A stretch of 64,000 nucleotides of DNA from JBFXAN01 sp050184225 (GCA_050184225.1 JBFXAN010000013.1:1-64000), one strand, 5' to 3'. Shown: positions 34,887 through 44,082, counted from the stretch's first letter. Program-made: numbers and translations. The notes: generated from the letters alone by a model not told the origin.

Positions 34887-35237
34887 GGTACTTACTCGAC
34901 GAGGATCTCTCCCACGAAATCGCCACCATTGCACGAAACCTCGGCATCGACGTGATCAGTTGCCACGAGATCGACCGCAACGGGTTCACTGACGAAGAGC
35001 AGCTACAATTCGCCGCAGACGGACGAAGGTCGTGCCATTGTTACCATCAACGGCCCTCACTTCATTGCACTGACAAGTCGTTTCTATGAGGAAGGACGGC
35101 CTCACGCTGGCGTGGTCGTTGTTCCCAGAACGGTGCCTCAGCGTTACTTCGCTACAGCAGCGCACGCTCTTGTAGCTCATGCCCGTATACATCCGGAGGG
35201 CATGCAACCGTACTACATCGATTACCTTCACTTCTGA
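34874..35237 (+). pseudogene. DUF5615 (PIN-like) toxin, frameshifted
   Basis: The first frame gives VRYLLDEDLSHEIATIARNL, then TDEEQLQFAAD, the typical DUF5615 start with its acidic site. At about 35018-35024 one extra base shifts the frame, and the expected continuation (DEGRAIVTINGPHFIALT, ending PYYIDYLHF at 35237) is read in another frame. The total length is one base more than a multiple of three. It is either an inactivated toxin or a sequencing error in GACGGACGAAGG. Confidence 0.75.
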
Positions 35238-35277
35238 TGTGGCGAGGTGCCGCCTGTACTTCGTGTCACGTTGACAC

Positions 35278-35283
35278 TATAAT
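35278..35283 (+). promoter_or_regulatory. -10 box (TATAAT) for the GTPase operon
   Basis: A perfect TATAAT lies 40 nt before the GTG at 35324, leaving a short leader that contains a GGGAGA ribosome site. Confidence 0.45.
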
Positions 35284-35323
35284 GAATGTGGCCGACTGAC
35301 GTTCTCGGCTGGGTAAGGGAGAT

Positions 35324-37453
35324 GTGGTGGTGGGGGAATCTCGCACGAATGGCGTTGCACCGGCGGCCGTAATGGCTGATTTGGGTGGCATGGTAGGGCA
35401 ACAGCATCGGGTCATCGCTCAGGGGCAGGAGTGGGTCCTCGAAGAGTTTGCCGGTTTGCGCGGCGATATCCTCGCGCTGCTCGACCGAGGCGAGCAAATC
35501 GGTGGGGTACTCGGCGCGAATGCCGGTCAGATTGCGCCGCTTTTCGCGGCGGCGCGGCGCAATGTTGACCTTTCTCGCCTCAATCTAACCGTGATCGGCG
35601 CGGAGGGAGTGGGCAAGTCGACGCTGATCAACGCGATCGCCGGGGCCGAGCTGACGCCGCGCGAGCGTGACCATCCGGGCACGGTGGCGCCGACCTACGC
35701 CGAGGCGAGCGAGACCGCACAACCGGAGTTCTCAGTCGTGCTCCGCGCCGACAGTGGGGCCGAAACGGTTCACCACTGCGCGGATATCGAGGAGTTCCGC
35801 CGCTACCTGCTCCAGTACGAGAACCGGGAGAACGTCCGCGGTGTCGTGCGCGGCATCGTCCGTTACAACCATCCGGTGCTGCGGCGCGGGCTGCGGTTGG
35901 TCGACATGCCCGGCGTGCACGCATCGTCACCGCTCGTCAACCAGGAGGCGAAGCGGTTTCTGGCCGAAGAGACGCATGCCGTCGTCGCCGTCACCTACGG
36001 CCGCACCGGTTTCGGCGCGCTGCACGAGGTCTTCGACGACCTCGCCGTGCAGCGCGACCTCGTTCAGGCGGTGGTGATCAACCAGGAGCTCGGCTACTTC
36101 GCCACCAGCAACCTGGCCCTGCTGCCGGACATAGACCTGCGGACGAAATTATCGGAGACGCGCCGTGCCGCCGCCGAGGAGCTGGACATTCCCGAGGAGC
36201 GGATCTTCATCCTCAACCTCGCATCGTTCTACGGTTCGCGGGTCAACGGCGAGCCGCCGCTCGACTCGCCGGCGCATGAGGAGGAGATCGCCCGGTTTCA
36301 GCGGCACCTCTGGGGGTACATGCGCGAGAACGGTGTCGCCGAGGTGATCGACCGCGCTGCCGACGACGCCACGACCGCGCTGCACGCACTCTACTCCCGG
36401 CTCGACGTCGCCGGGCGGGCGTTCACGGCGTTGACCGTGGGTGACAAGGGCGCCGCCAAGCGGATCGCGTCGGAGTTCAAGTCGGCGCGTGGCGATGCGC
36501 TGTCGGCATGGCGGAAGGTGAGCAATACCGATGTCGCCGCCGCCGTGGCCGCGCAGCACTGGCCGGCGCTCAAAACAGCGGCCGATCACGCCCGCGACAC
36601 GATCGCGACGGCGATCGACGCGGTGATCGGCGAACTCACGGGCAGCACCGGCAGGGTCAGCGGACGGCAGGCATCGGCCTGGAAACAGCGGCTGCAGACC
36701 GATGTGTGGCACGAACGCGACGCGCTCGACGAAGCCTACGGGAATACGTTGCGCGCGGTGCTGGCCTATTACACCGCCCACGCCGATGGAGCGATGGCGC
36801 GGGTTTACGAACAGGTGCCGCTCCTTGCAGAGTCCGCCCCGGCGGATCGGATGGTGGTCGGCGGCGCCGGCTTTCGGCTGGCGCAACTGGGCCGGATCGA
36901 GCCGGGGGTGGTGGAACAGATCGCGAAGTGGGGGACGGCGGGCGGCGCGGCGACGCTAGGCGGCAACCTCGCCGGCGGCGGCGGCACAGCGGTGCTCGTG
37001 ACGATGCTGGGGATGAATCCGCTGGCGGCGCTCGCGATCGGCGGCGCGGCCGGGGCATCGGCCACGCTGATGCTCTGGCGGCTGGCCCGCGACGAGCACC
37101 GCGATGCGCTCGAAGGCGGCCTGACACGGTATCGAGGGACGGCGCTCGGCGCGCTGGACACCAGCCCCGGTGGTCCGTTGCGGCAGGAGTGGCTGGCGGC
37201 GGTGGAGACCGTGGCCGCCCGTGTCGGCGACTCACTGGACGGTCAACTGGCCGAGGTCGCCGCGCTGCTCACATCGCCGGAGGGCGCGTCTGCGGGAGCG
37301 CTCCGCACGCGGCATCTCGCCCTTCAGGAGTCGATGACACAGATCGATGCGCTTCGTGCCGAACTCGATTCGGTGCGCGCCCGTGCAGAGGTGCTGAATA
37401 TGACCGGCATGCAGTCGCGGATCAAACCAGCGACGGACCAAACAGATGGGTGA
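35324..37453 (+). CDS. Dynamin-like GTPase
   Basis: The 709-residue protein has a large GTPase domain: G1 GAEGVGKST (about residue 93), G2 threonine in the HPGTVAPTY region, and G3 DMPGVH. It is followed by a long helical region and hydrophobic helices (GGTAVLVTMLGMNPLAALAI, GAAGASATLMLW) that could insert into the membrane. Bacterial dynamin-like proteins remodel or protect membranes. The GTG at 35324 or 35327 is the start, with GGGAGATG upstream. It overlaps the next gene by 8 bp. Confidence 0.8.
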   Translation: MVVGESRTNGVAPAAVMADLGGMVGQQHRVIAQGQEWVLEEFAGLRGDILALLDRGEQIGGVLGANAGQIAPLFAAARRNVDLSRLNLTVIGAEGVGKSTLINAIAGAELTPRERDHPGTVAPTYAEASETAQPEFSVVLRADSGAETVHHCADIEEFRRYLLQYENRENVRGVVRGIVRYNHPVLRRGLRLVDMPGVHASSPLVNQEAKRFLAEETHAVVAVTYGRTGFGALHEVFDDLAVQRDLVQAVVINQELGYFATSNLALLPDIDLRTKLSETRRAAAEELDIPEERIFILNLASFYGSRVNGEPPLDSPAHEEEIARFQRHLWGYMRENGVAEVIDRAADDATTALHALYSRLDVAGRAFTALTVGDKGAAKRIASEFKSARGDALSAWRKVSNTDVAAAVAAQHWPALKTAADHARDTIATAIDAVIGELTGSTGRVSGRQASAWKQRLQTDVWHERDALDEAYGNTLRAVLAYYTAHADGAMARVYEQVPLLAESAPADRMVVGGAGFRLAQLGRIEPGVVEQIAKWGTAGGAATLGGNLAGGGGTAVLVTMLGMNPLAALAIGGAAGASATLMLWRLARDEHRDALEGGLTRYRGTALGALDTSPGGPLRQEWLAAVETVAARVGDSLDGQLAEVAALLTSPEGASAGALRTRHLALQESMTQIDALRAELDSVRARAEVLNMTGMQSRIKPATDQTDG

Positions 37454-37964
37454 CGCGATGAAGAACAGCAGCTTGTCCGGGACGGTCGGATCGTTGCGGC
37501 GGCTCACTACTGCGGGCGCGGTGGCGCTGGTGGTGCTGCTCGTCGGCGCCCTGATTCTGGTGACTGCATCGTTCCTGCTCTCGCTGTCGCGGTTCACGCC
37601 CTACGGCATCTGGAGCGTGCTCGCGCTGGTGGCGGTCGCGGCATTGGTCGGATGGCTCGTTTGGTTGAGTGGCCCAGGCAGAGTTGGCACGACACGGCGG
37701 CAGTCCGTGACGCTGCCCACCGATGTGTTGCTGCGGGCGCCGCCCCCGATTCCGGCACGGGTGACGTCTTCAAATGGCGTCGTTGCCGCCACCGGGCGGC
37801 TTGGCATCGAGGCAGAGGTGAACCGCCTCGTCGACGAACGCCGCTACGATGACGCATTACACCGGCTGACGGCGATTGAATTGCACGATCCGGCGATGGC
37901 GACGTTCTGCGCCGTCAAGCGCCGCGCGATCGAGCGCCGCCGTGCCCGCCATCGTCGCACTTGA
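37446..37964 (+). CDS. Small membrane protein coupled to the GTPase
   Basis: The 172-residue product has two N-terminal helices (AGAVALVVLLVGALILVTAS, GIWSVLALVAVAALVGWLVW) and a cytoplasmic helical tail resembling a short alpha-helical repeat (EVNRLVDERRYDDALHRLTA), ending in a very basic stretch. The family is not recognised. The start overlaps the GTPase stop, so it may be a membrane partner of the GTPase. The ATG at 37458 is an alternative start. Confidence 0.65.
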   Translation: MGDAMKNSSLSGTVGSLRRLTTAGAVALVVLLVGALILVTASFLLSLSRFTPYGIWSVLALVAVAALVGWLVWLSGPGRVGTTRRQSVTLPTDVLLRAPPPIPARVTSSNGVVAATGRLGIEAEVNRLVDERRYDDALHRLTAIELHDPAMATFCAVKRRAIERRRARHRRT

Positions 37965-37997
37965 CGTATACGCGGCGCGGCGCGGCACAATTGCCCT

Positions 37998-38312
37998 ATG
38001 GTCACACCTGCAACACGGCAACAGACCGAACCGAGAACCGGTCTCGAGCCGCGCTATCACCTGATCCTGCTGGACGATAACGACCACACCTATCAATACG
38101 TGATCGACCTCCTCGGCCGCGTGATGGAGTATGGGAAAGAGAAGTCGTTTGCCATCGCCTGCGTGGTCGATAGCCAGGGGCAGGCGATCATCGAGACGGC
38201 CGGCCACGATCAGGTATCGCGGCATCAGCAGATGATCCACGCCTTCGGCGCTGACCCGCGGATTCCGCATTGCGCCGGCTCGATGTCGGCGATCATCGAG
38301 CCGGCGCCGTAG
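37998..38312 (+). CDS. clpS: ClpS-family adaptor
   Basis: The 104 residues match ClpS: YHLILLDDNDHTYQYVIDLL is the N-degron-binding strand-helix with the Asp-Asn-Asp segment. The conserved His of the later V-H-x-x-G motif is replaced (VVDSQGQA), so recognition may differ from classical ClpS. ClpS delivers N-end-rule substrates to ClpAP/ClpCP. CACAAT lies 6 nt before the ATG and may be a leaderless -10 box. Confidence 0.75.
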   Translation: MVTPATRQQTEPRTGLEPRYHLILLDDNDHTYQYVIDLLGRVMEYGKEKSFAIACVVDSQGQAIIETAGHDQVSRHQQMIHAFGADPRIPHCAGSMSAIIEPAP

Positions 38313-38331
38313 GGAGCGGTGCGCGCCTTCG

Positions 38332-40056
38332 CTACCAGCCGGCGGCGTAGGACTCGCGGCGGGGGTCGGCGCCGGCGGTTAGGAGGATACCGTCTGGTTC
38401 GCGGACGATCGTGCAGACGGCGCCCGCCGCCCAGGTCCAGTCAGTCCAGGGCCGGATGTCGTGGCCGCGCGTTCGGAGGGCGGCGAGGGTACGACTCCCG
38501 AACCGCGCCTCCGCTCGGACCACACCCGGCTGGGAGTGGTGCGGAAAGAAGCTGTCCGGCTGGCTGTAGGTCGCGACCCGGGGCGCTTCGACAGCGGCCT
38601 GCGGCGTCATACCGAACTCGACGATATTGAGGAGCACCTGCAGCATCGCCTGCACCTGGACGTCACCGCCGGGTGTGCCGAAGGGCATCGCCCAGCCGTC
38701 CGGACGGAGCGCGAGAGCAGGGTTCGGCGTCAGTCGCGGACGTTTGCCCGGCGCGATCACGCTGGGATGGTCCGGCTCGAGCCAGGACTGACTGCCGCGC
38801 GGCGAGATCGTGCAGCCGATCGTCGGCGGAACCGGTCCGTTGAAGCCGTCGCTCGGTGTCGCCGAGAAGACATTGCCCCATCGATCGACGACGCAGAGAT
38901 AGGTGGTATCCGATCCGCTCCCTCCCACTGCAACGGCGGCCGGCACGGGCGCAGCGCGGCCGCCGGCGTCGCCTGGAGCCGGGAGGCTGGGGGATGCGCG
39001 GCGGGGATCGATCCGGCGGCGCTGTTCCTCGGCGTAGGCCGCGCTCAGCAGGGTGGGTATCGGTACATCGACGAACGCCGGATCGCCGATGTACGCCTCA
39101 CGGTCGGCGAAGGTGAGCTTCAGCGCTTCGAGGATCGCGTGCAGGTATGCCGGTGAGTTGTGGCCCAATTTCGAGAGGCCCAGACCGGCGACGATCTGGA
39201 GTGCTTCGAGGAGGGCAGGTCCCTGACACCAGGGACCGCAGGCGTAGACGCGCACGCCACCGAACTCGACCGAGAGCGGCGCTGCCTCCTCGACCTCGAA
39301 TCCGGCCAGGTCATCGTAGGAGAGCAGGCCACCCTCAGATTGGATAAACGCGGCGATCTCTTCGGCGATGGCGCCGCGATAGAAGGCATCCCGCGCCGCC
39401 TGGAGGCCGGCATCCCGGCCGGCGACGGTGGCCGGTGTCTCTGCCGTAACCATGCGCTCGAGGGTGCGGGCGAGTGCCGGCTGGCGGAAGCATTCGCCGG
39501 GATGGGGCGGACGGCCCTCCGGCAGAAAGAGATCGGCGGTTGACCGCCATTGCGAGAGCGAGCGCTGATTGGCGGCAATGCGGGAGGCCATCAGCTCGTA
39601 CATGGGGAAGCCGTCCGCCGCCAGCGCGATCGCGTCCGCCGCGACATCGGCGAAGCGCCGCGTGCCGTAGCGGCGCAGGGCGGAGATCCAGGCGTCGGGC
39701 GCCGCCGGCACCACCGTCCGCAACGCGCCTTCTGGGAGCGTGCCCGAACCCCGGCGCAGCACCTCCTCCCGCGTCGCCGCCGCCGGCCAGGTGCCGACGC
39801 CGGCGAAGGTCGTGACTAGATCGCGGTCGGCCAGATAGCAGATGATCGGCGCGACGCCGGCGACACTGACGAAGTCGCTCTGGAGCACACCCAGACAGAG
39901 CCCGGCGGCGACCCCGGCATCGACTGCGTTGCCGCCCGCATCAAGCTGACGAAGCGCCGCCATCGTCGCCAGGTAGTGACCGGTCACCACTGCGTGTTGC
40001 GTGGCGCGGTATTCTGGGCGGTGCGTCATGCGCGGGCGGGTGGGATCAAGATTCAT
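38332..40056 (-). CDS. Gamma-glutamyltransferase-family protein
   Basis: The 574-residue Ntn-hydrolase has AGGNAVDAGVAAGLCLG near the N-terminus and the autoprocessing site at GSDTTYLCVVDRWGN (about residue 380), where Thr becomes the new N-terminal nucleophile. FGTPGGDVQVQAMLQVL and the ending ADPRRESYAAG are standard. No signal peptide is seen. It hydrolyses or transfers gamma-glutamyl groups, or a related amide. The start at 40056 lies 4 bp from the end of a repeat element whose terminus GAGAGGT may serve as ribosome site; an ATG at 40029 is the alternative. Confidence 0.85.
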   Translation of the reverse strand: MNLDPTRPRMTHRPEYRATQHAVVTGHYLATMAALRQLDAGGNAVDAGVAAGLCLGVLQSDFVSVAGVAPIICYLADRDLVTTFAGVGTWPAAATREEVLRRGSGTLPEGALRTVVPAAPDAWISALRRYGTRRFADVAADAIALAADGFPMYELMASRIAANQRSLSQWRSTADLFLPEGRPPHPGECFRQPALARTLERMVTAETPATVAGRDAGLQAARDAFYRGAIAEEIAAFIQSEGGLLSYDDLAGFEVEEAAPLSVEFGGVRVYACGPWCQGPALLEALQIVAGLGLSKLGHNSPAYLHAILEALKLTFADREAYIGDPAFVDVPIPTLLSAAYAEEQRRRIDPRRASPSLPAPGDAGGRAAPVPAAVAVGGSGSDTTYLCVVDRWGNVFSATPSDGFNGPVPPTIGCTISPRGSQSWLEPDHPSVIAPGKRPRLTPNPALALRPDGWAMPFGTPGGDVQVQAMLQVLLNIVEFGMTPQAAVEAPRVATYSQPDSFFPHHSQPGVVRAEARFGSRTLAALRTRGHDIRPWTDWTWAAGAVCTIVREPDGILLTAGADPRRESYAAGW

Positions 40057-40060
40057 GGTT

Positions 40061-40233
40061 ACCTCTCCCCCGACCCCTCCCCTCGCAGGGGAGGGGAGCC
40101 TCACTCAACCGTAGTGTGCCAATGCAAGCCATGCCACCGCCAAACCATCACGAGGATGACGCTGGCACCCCACCCCGATCAGAACTCCCCTCCCCTGCGA
40201 GGGGAGGGGTCGGAGGAAGGGTCGGGGGAGAGG
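40061..40233. repeat. MITE-like inverted-repeat element, copy 2
   Basis: The ends ACCTCTCCCCCGACC and GGTCGGGGGAGAGGT are exact inverse copies. Inner palindromes CCCCTCCCCTCGCAGGGGAG and its partner flank a centre starting CCTCACTCAACCGTAGT that matches copy 1. It supplies the last residues of QueG and abuts the start of the gamma-glutamyltransferase gene. Confidence 0.75.
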
Positions 40234-41423
40234 TCTGTCCATCGTCTCCCCGTGAGCCACTCACCCATCGGTTGCTGCGACGGTACAACGGTCCCGTCGC
40301 CCTCGCCGGCGAGCGTCGCGTCGATTTCGGCGCGCACGTTTGCATCTTGCTCGCGATGGCGGGCGATGTCCAGCGGGGCGCGCATGCCGAGGCGGCCGAG
40401 CGCCCAGGCGGCATGACCGCGGACGAGTGGGGAGGTGTCGTTCAGGGCGTCGGTCAGCGCGGGAACCGCTCGGTCGTCGCCGAGATTGCCGAGGGCGATG
40501 CAGACGTTGCGGAGCAGTCCGTTCCGCTTGGCCCGCATCAGCGGTCGGCCGGCGAAGCGGTGGCGGAACTGCTCCTCGGTGAGGGAGAGCAGCGGGATCA
40601 GCGGCGGCGCCGCGACATCGACCGTGGCCGGGCGGAAGTCGACCATCGCCTCGGCACGGGACGGCACCGGGCAGGCGTCCTGGCAGACGTCGCAGCCAAA
40701 GATCCAGTCGCCGAGCAGCGGCCGGAGCGGCCGGGGGATGGCACCCCGGTTCTCGATCGTCTGGTAGCTGATACAGAGGTTGTTGTCGAGGTCATTGGGA
40801 CCGACGATCGCGCCGGTCGGGCAGGCGACGATGCAGCGCGCGCAGGAGCCGCAGGACTTTCGCAGCGGCGCATCGGGTTCCAGCTCGGCGGTGGTGAGCA
40901 ACTCGGCGAGCAGCACCCAGGAGCCGGCGGCGGGCGTGAGCAGGTTGGTGCTCTTGCCGAACCAACCGAGACCACCGCGTGCGGCGATTGCGCGTTCGGC
41001 CAGCGGGCCGTGGTCGATCATCATTCGCGAGCGCGTGCCGGCCGACCGTTCGGCCAGCCATCCGGCGAGCTGCTTCACGGGGCGCTCCAACGCCCGGTGA
41101 TAGTCACGGCCCCAAGCATAGCGGGCGATGCGGCCGCGCGGCTCATCGCCCAGCGTTGCCTCATCGGCGTCGAGAACTGCGCGATACGGCGCCGCGAGCG
41201 AGATAACGCTCCGGACACCGTCGAGCGAGCGGGCCGGGTCGGTCGAGCGTACCGCCCGCTCGACGGTGAACCAGGGGAGACCGGAGTATGAACCGCGGGC
41301 AATGCGCGTCTCGAACACCGTTCGCGTCTCGTCCATCGGTTCCACGTCCGCGATCGCGACGGCAGCGAAGCCGAGGCGCAGTGCCTCCACCTTCAGCGCA
41401 TGGGTGATTGTGCCGTACGTCAT
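40179..41423 (-). CDS. queG: Epoxyqueuosine reductase
   Basis: The 414-residue enzyme makes queuosine from epoxyqueuosine in tRNA wobble position 34, using cobalamin and two 4Fe-4S clusters. The cluster ligands are seen in CGSCARCIVACPTGAI (about residue 190) and CDVCQDACPVP (about 245), and HEAT-like repeats occupy the C-terminus (VPALTDALNDTSPLVRGHAA). The final 20 or so residues (DLSPDPSSDPSPRRGGEF) come from the dispersed repeat. The start at 41423 (MTYGTITHALKVEALRLGF) fits the family; the longer frame does not. Confidence 0.93.
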   Translation of the reverse strand: MTYGTITHALKVEALRLGFAAVAIADVEPMDETRTVFETRIARGSYSGLPWFTVERAVRSTDPARSLDGVRSVISLAAPYRAVLDADEATLGDEPRGRIARYAWGRDYHRALERPVKQLAGWLAERSAGTRSRMMIDHGPLAERAIAARGGLGWFGKSTNLLTPAAGSWVLLAELLTTAELEPDAPLRKSCGSCARCIVACPTGAIVGPNDLDNNLCISYQTIENRGAIPRPLRPLLGDWIFGCDVCQDACPVPSRAEAMVDFRPATVDVAAPPLIPLLSLTEEQFRHRFAGRPLMRAKRNGLLRNVCIALGNLGDDRAVPALTDALNDTSPLVRGHAAWALGRLGMRAPLDIARHREQDANVRAEIDATLAGEGDGTVVPSQQPMGEWLTGRRWTDLSPDPSSDPSPRRGGEF

Positions 41424-41540
41424 GACACCATGGTACGCCTGGTTGCGAGCATCGGTGTTGCCTAGCCCCGTCGAGGGATGCGCGCAACCCGCGATTGCGG
41501 GAGGATGCGAGCACGACACACGCGGTGAGGTAGTAGAGCG

Positions 41541-41969
41541 ATGACCACAGTGCGAGAGATGATGACCGACAATCCCGAGAGCGTCGAGGCTGAGGCGACG
41601 GTCCAGGAAGCGGCCGGGATCATGCAGAAGCTGAACGTAGGGTCGGTTCCCGTGGTGTCCGGCGGGCGGGTCGCCGGGATCGTCACGGATCGCGACATCA
41701 CGATCCGGCTGATCGCCGAGAACCGGCGCCCGTCACAGACGCCCGTTCGCCAGATCGCCACACCGGACCCACTGACGGTAACGCCGGACACGGCCCTCAG
41801 CGAAGCGTCGAAGCTCATGGCCGAACATCAGATCCGGCGCCTGCCGGTCGTGTCGGACGGGAGTCTCGTCGGCATGTTGTCGCTCGGCGATGTCTCCGTC
41901 GATGGCGATGCCCGTGAGGCGGGCCGGGCGCTCGCGGATATCTCGGTTCCAGCACAGCCGGTGCTCTAG
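41541..41969 (+). CDS. Two-CBS-domain protein
   Basis: The 142 residues comprise two CBS motifs (VREMMTDNPESVEAEATVQEA through GIVTDRDI, and DPLTVTPDTALSEASKLMAE through GMLSLGDV) and nothing else. Such stand-alone pairs bind adenosine nucleotides and act as energy sensors, partners unknown. GAGGTAGTAGAGCG precedes the ATG. It is divergent from queG. Confidence 0.88.
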   Translation: MTTVREMMTDNPESVEAEATVQEAAGIMQKLNVGSVPVVSGGRVAGIVTDRDITIRLIAENRRPSQTPVRQIATPDPLTVTPDTALSEASKLMAEHQIRRLPVVSDGSLVGMLSLGDVSVDGDAREAGRALADISVPAQPVL

Positions 41970-41977
41970 CGTTTAGT

Positions 41978-42033
41978 GGTTCACTATCAAGGCGTCAAGA
42001 GGTATCGACCTCTGTCTTGGTGGTGAACCGTTA
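41978..42033. terminator. Probable bidirectional terminator hairpin
   Basis: GGTTCAC and GTGAACC form the outer stem, with an inner AAGAGGT-ATCG-ACCTCT stem. It lies between convergent CBS and DUF1232-like genes and overlaps the end of the latter. Confidence 0.4.
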
Positions 42034-42444
42034 CTCGGAAGAATTGTCGGACGTATGACCGCGGCCCTCGACCGCTTCGAGATGCTCGCGGATGATCGCG
42101 TCCGGAGTGAGGCGCGCGATCAGCCAGAGGAAGAGACCCAGACCGATCAGCTTCTCCCAGGGACGGATGAACGCAAAGCGTCTGGGCAACAGGCGGATCG
42201 GCAGCAGCATGTAGATCGTTCCGGCCATCATCGGCAGGCGGGTTGCCCTGCGCACGCGCGGATCGGTCCACAACCTTCGGGCGAGCAAGAGCTGCTTCCG
42301 TGCGGAGAGGTCGAAAACGCGCTGGATCAGGTCGCGCTCGGAGGCCGGCGAAACCCGCTCCGCCAGCCGCTCGGCCCCATGCAGCACTTCCTCGGCGAGG
42401 TGCTCGGCCCGCTTGAGCGGTTCCGGCAGGTCATGCGTCGACAT
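42031..42444 (-). CDS. DUF1232-like membrane-associated protein
   Basis: The 137 residues comprise an amphipathic N-terminal part, then YMLLPIRLLPRR and WEKLIGLGLFLWLIARLTPD, resembling the paired hydrophobic segments of DUF1232/YkvA proteins (YxxSPxDLxPD) but degenerate. The function is unknown. GAGGAATCGACCCGA precedes the ATG. Confidence 0.6.
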   Translation of the reverse strand: MSTHDLPEPLKRAEHLAEEVLHGAERLAERVSPASERDLIQRVFDLSARKQLLLARRLWTDPRVRRATRLPMMAGTIYMLLPIRLLPRRFAFIRPWEKLIGLGLFLWLIARLTPDAIIREHLEAVEGRGHTSDNSSE

Positions 42445-42517
42445 TCGGGTCGATTCCTCATTGCGTGAGTGTCACACCTAGTCTATCCGGCGACGCCGGT
42501 CGATGCTCGGCGCCGCG

Positions 42518-42736
42518 CTACTGGGCGATAAAGCCGCCTTCGACGGCGAGGGTGTGCCCAACGATGGAGCGCGCCTCATCTGATCAGAGGAAGATCACGG
42601 CGGCGACCAACTCCTCCGGCTTCCCCATCCGACCGATCGGCAGCATCGCCGTGATCTGCTCCGGCGTACCACCGATCTCCTTGATCCGTTGCCAGACCAT
42701 GTCTCCCGGCGCGTCGATCGCGCAGGCGCCGATCGT
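42518..42736 (-). pseudogene. 3' fragment of a short-chain dehydrogenase (SDR) gene, with internal TGA
   Basis: The minus strand reads TAMLPIGRMGKPEELVAAVI then FL-stop-SDEARSIVGHTLAVEGG and ends FIAQ-TAG at 42518. This is the C-terminus of a classical SDR, where FLCSDEA is usual; the Cys codon is now TGA (42584-42586). Everything upstream is missing and the fragment begins right at the P450 stop codon, so it is a truncated, dead remnant. Confidence 0.8.
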
Positions 42737-43987
42737 TCAGACGAGCATCACCGGAAGCTCGGCCAGGCCGCGGAGGACGATGTTCGCCTTATAGGGTGGC
42801 GAGTCGGTGATGAGGGTCAGCCGCGGGAACCGGCGGGCCAGGGTGGACAGCGCGATCTCACCCTCGACGCGGGCGAGCGGTGCACCCAGACAGTAGTGAA
42901 TGCCGTAGCCGAAGGCGAGGTGCCGGTTATTGGCGCGGGCCAGATTCAGCGTGTCCGGTTCTTCGAATTCGGCGGCGTCGCGGTTGGCGGATGCGAGGAG
43001 GAGCACGGCCGACTCGCCCTTGCGGATCACGGTGCCGTCTACCTCGTAGTCGTCGAGCAGAATCCGGCTCGTCAGTTGAACCGGCGGGTCGTAGCGCAGC
43101 AGCTCGTCGATCGCCGTCTTCTCGATCGCGGGGTCGTCACGGAAGCGCGACATCGCCTCAGGATCGCGCAGCAACGCCAGCAGACCGTTGCCGATCAGGT
43201 TGACCGTCGTCTCGTGACCGGCGATCAGGATGAGGATGCAGGTCGAGAGCAACTCCGGTTCGGAAAGGGTATCGCCCCGCTCCTCGACGGCGATCAGCGC
43301 GCTGAGCAGATCATCGGCCGGGTCGCGGCGGCGTTTGGCGATCAGCGCGCGGAAGTAGTCGGTGAATGCGGTCGATGCCTCGATCAGGCGCGCCTGCTGC
43401 TCCGGGTCCATCGTCGGGGTCGGATCGAGCCCCTGCGCCAGCACCCGCGACCAGCCCTTGAAAACCTCACTGTCTTCACGCGGCACGCCGAGCATCTCGC
43501 TGATCACCTGCACGGGCAGCGGGTAGGCGAGCGCCTCGATCACCTCCATCTGTTCCTTGACAGCGGCGGCATCCAGCAGTTCGTCGACGATCTGCTGGAT
43601 ACGCGGGCGAAGCCGCTCGACCACCCGCGGTGTGAACGCCTTACTCACCAGACCGCGCAGCCGCGTGTGATCGGGCGGATCGAGGAAGAGGAACGACCGG
43701 CCGTCGAGGTCGAATCCCTGGGCGCCGCTGCCGTCCTGGTCCCGGATCAGTGCTTGGTATTCGGCGGAGTTGCGGGCATCGCTGCTGGCGCGGGGATCGC
43801 GGAGCAGTGCGGCACAGTCGGCGTAGCGGCTGAGCACCCAGTTGCCGGGGAAGGTCTGCTGCACCGGTCTCTCCTCGCGCAGACGCCGGTAGACCGGATA
43901 TGGGTTGACGCGGAAATCAGGGTCGAAGGGGTTGAAAACGACCGGTGCGGCCGTTCCCTGCGGCCGATCGGTTGACGATGTGCTCAT
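42737..43987 (-). CDS. Cytochrome P450
   Basis: The 416-residue soluble P450 has the I-helix AGHETT, ExxR in IDELLRYDPP and the heme-binding FGYGIHYCLGAPLAR with the cysteine ligand near residue 366. It resembles bacterial CYP107/CYP105-like hydroxylases; the substrate is unknown, and no dedicated ferredoxin or reductase gene adjoins it (the polyferredoxin at 47526 is 3.5 kb away). AGGAAGGGTAGG precedes the start. The 3' end abuts the dead SDR fragment. Confidence 0.93.
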   Translation of the reverse strand: MSTSSTDRPQGTAAPVVFNPFDPDFRVNPYPVYRRLREERPVQQTFPGNWVLSRYADCAALLRDPRASSDARNSAEYQALIRDQDGSGAQGFDLDGRSFLFLDPPDHTRLRGLVSKAFTPRVVERLRPRIQQIVDELLDAAAVKEQMEVIEALAYPLPVQVISEMLGVPREDSEVFKGWSRVLAQGLDPTPTMDPEQQARLIEASTAFTDYFRALIAKRRRDPADDLLSALIAVEERGDTLSEPELLSTCILILIAGHETTVNLIGNGLLALLRDPEAMSRFRDDPAIEKTAIDELLRYDPPVQLTSRILLDDYEVDGTVIRKGESAVLLLASANRDAAEFEEPDTLNLARANNRHLAFGYGIHYCLGAPLARVEGEIALSTLARRFPRLTLITDSPPYKANIVLRGLAELPVMLV

Positions 43988-44082
43988 CCTACCCTTCCTC
44001 TCTCGGTCCAGGCGCGAGGCCGCGGTGCCGATAGGGTAGCCGCACCAGGAAAGCGATCACAACGCTCGTCGTTACAGATCGC

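Noticed and set aside
42584..42586. TGA as selenocysteine in the SDR fragment
   Set aside because: SDRs do not use Sec at this position, the gene lacks its 5' part, and no SECIS-like hairpin is obvious.
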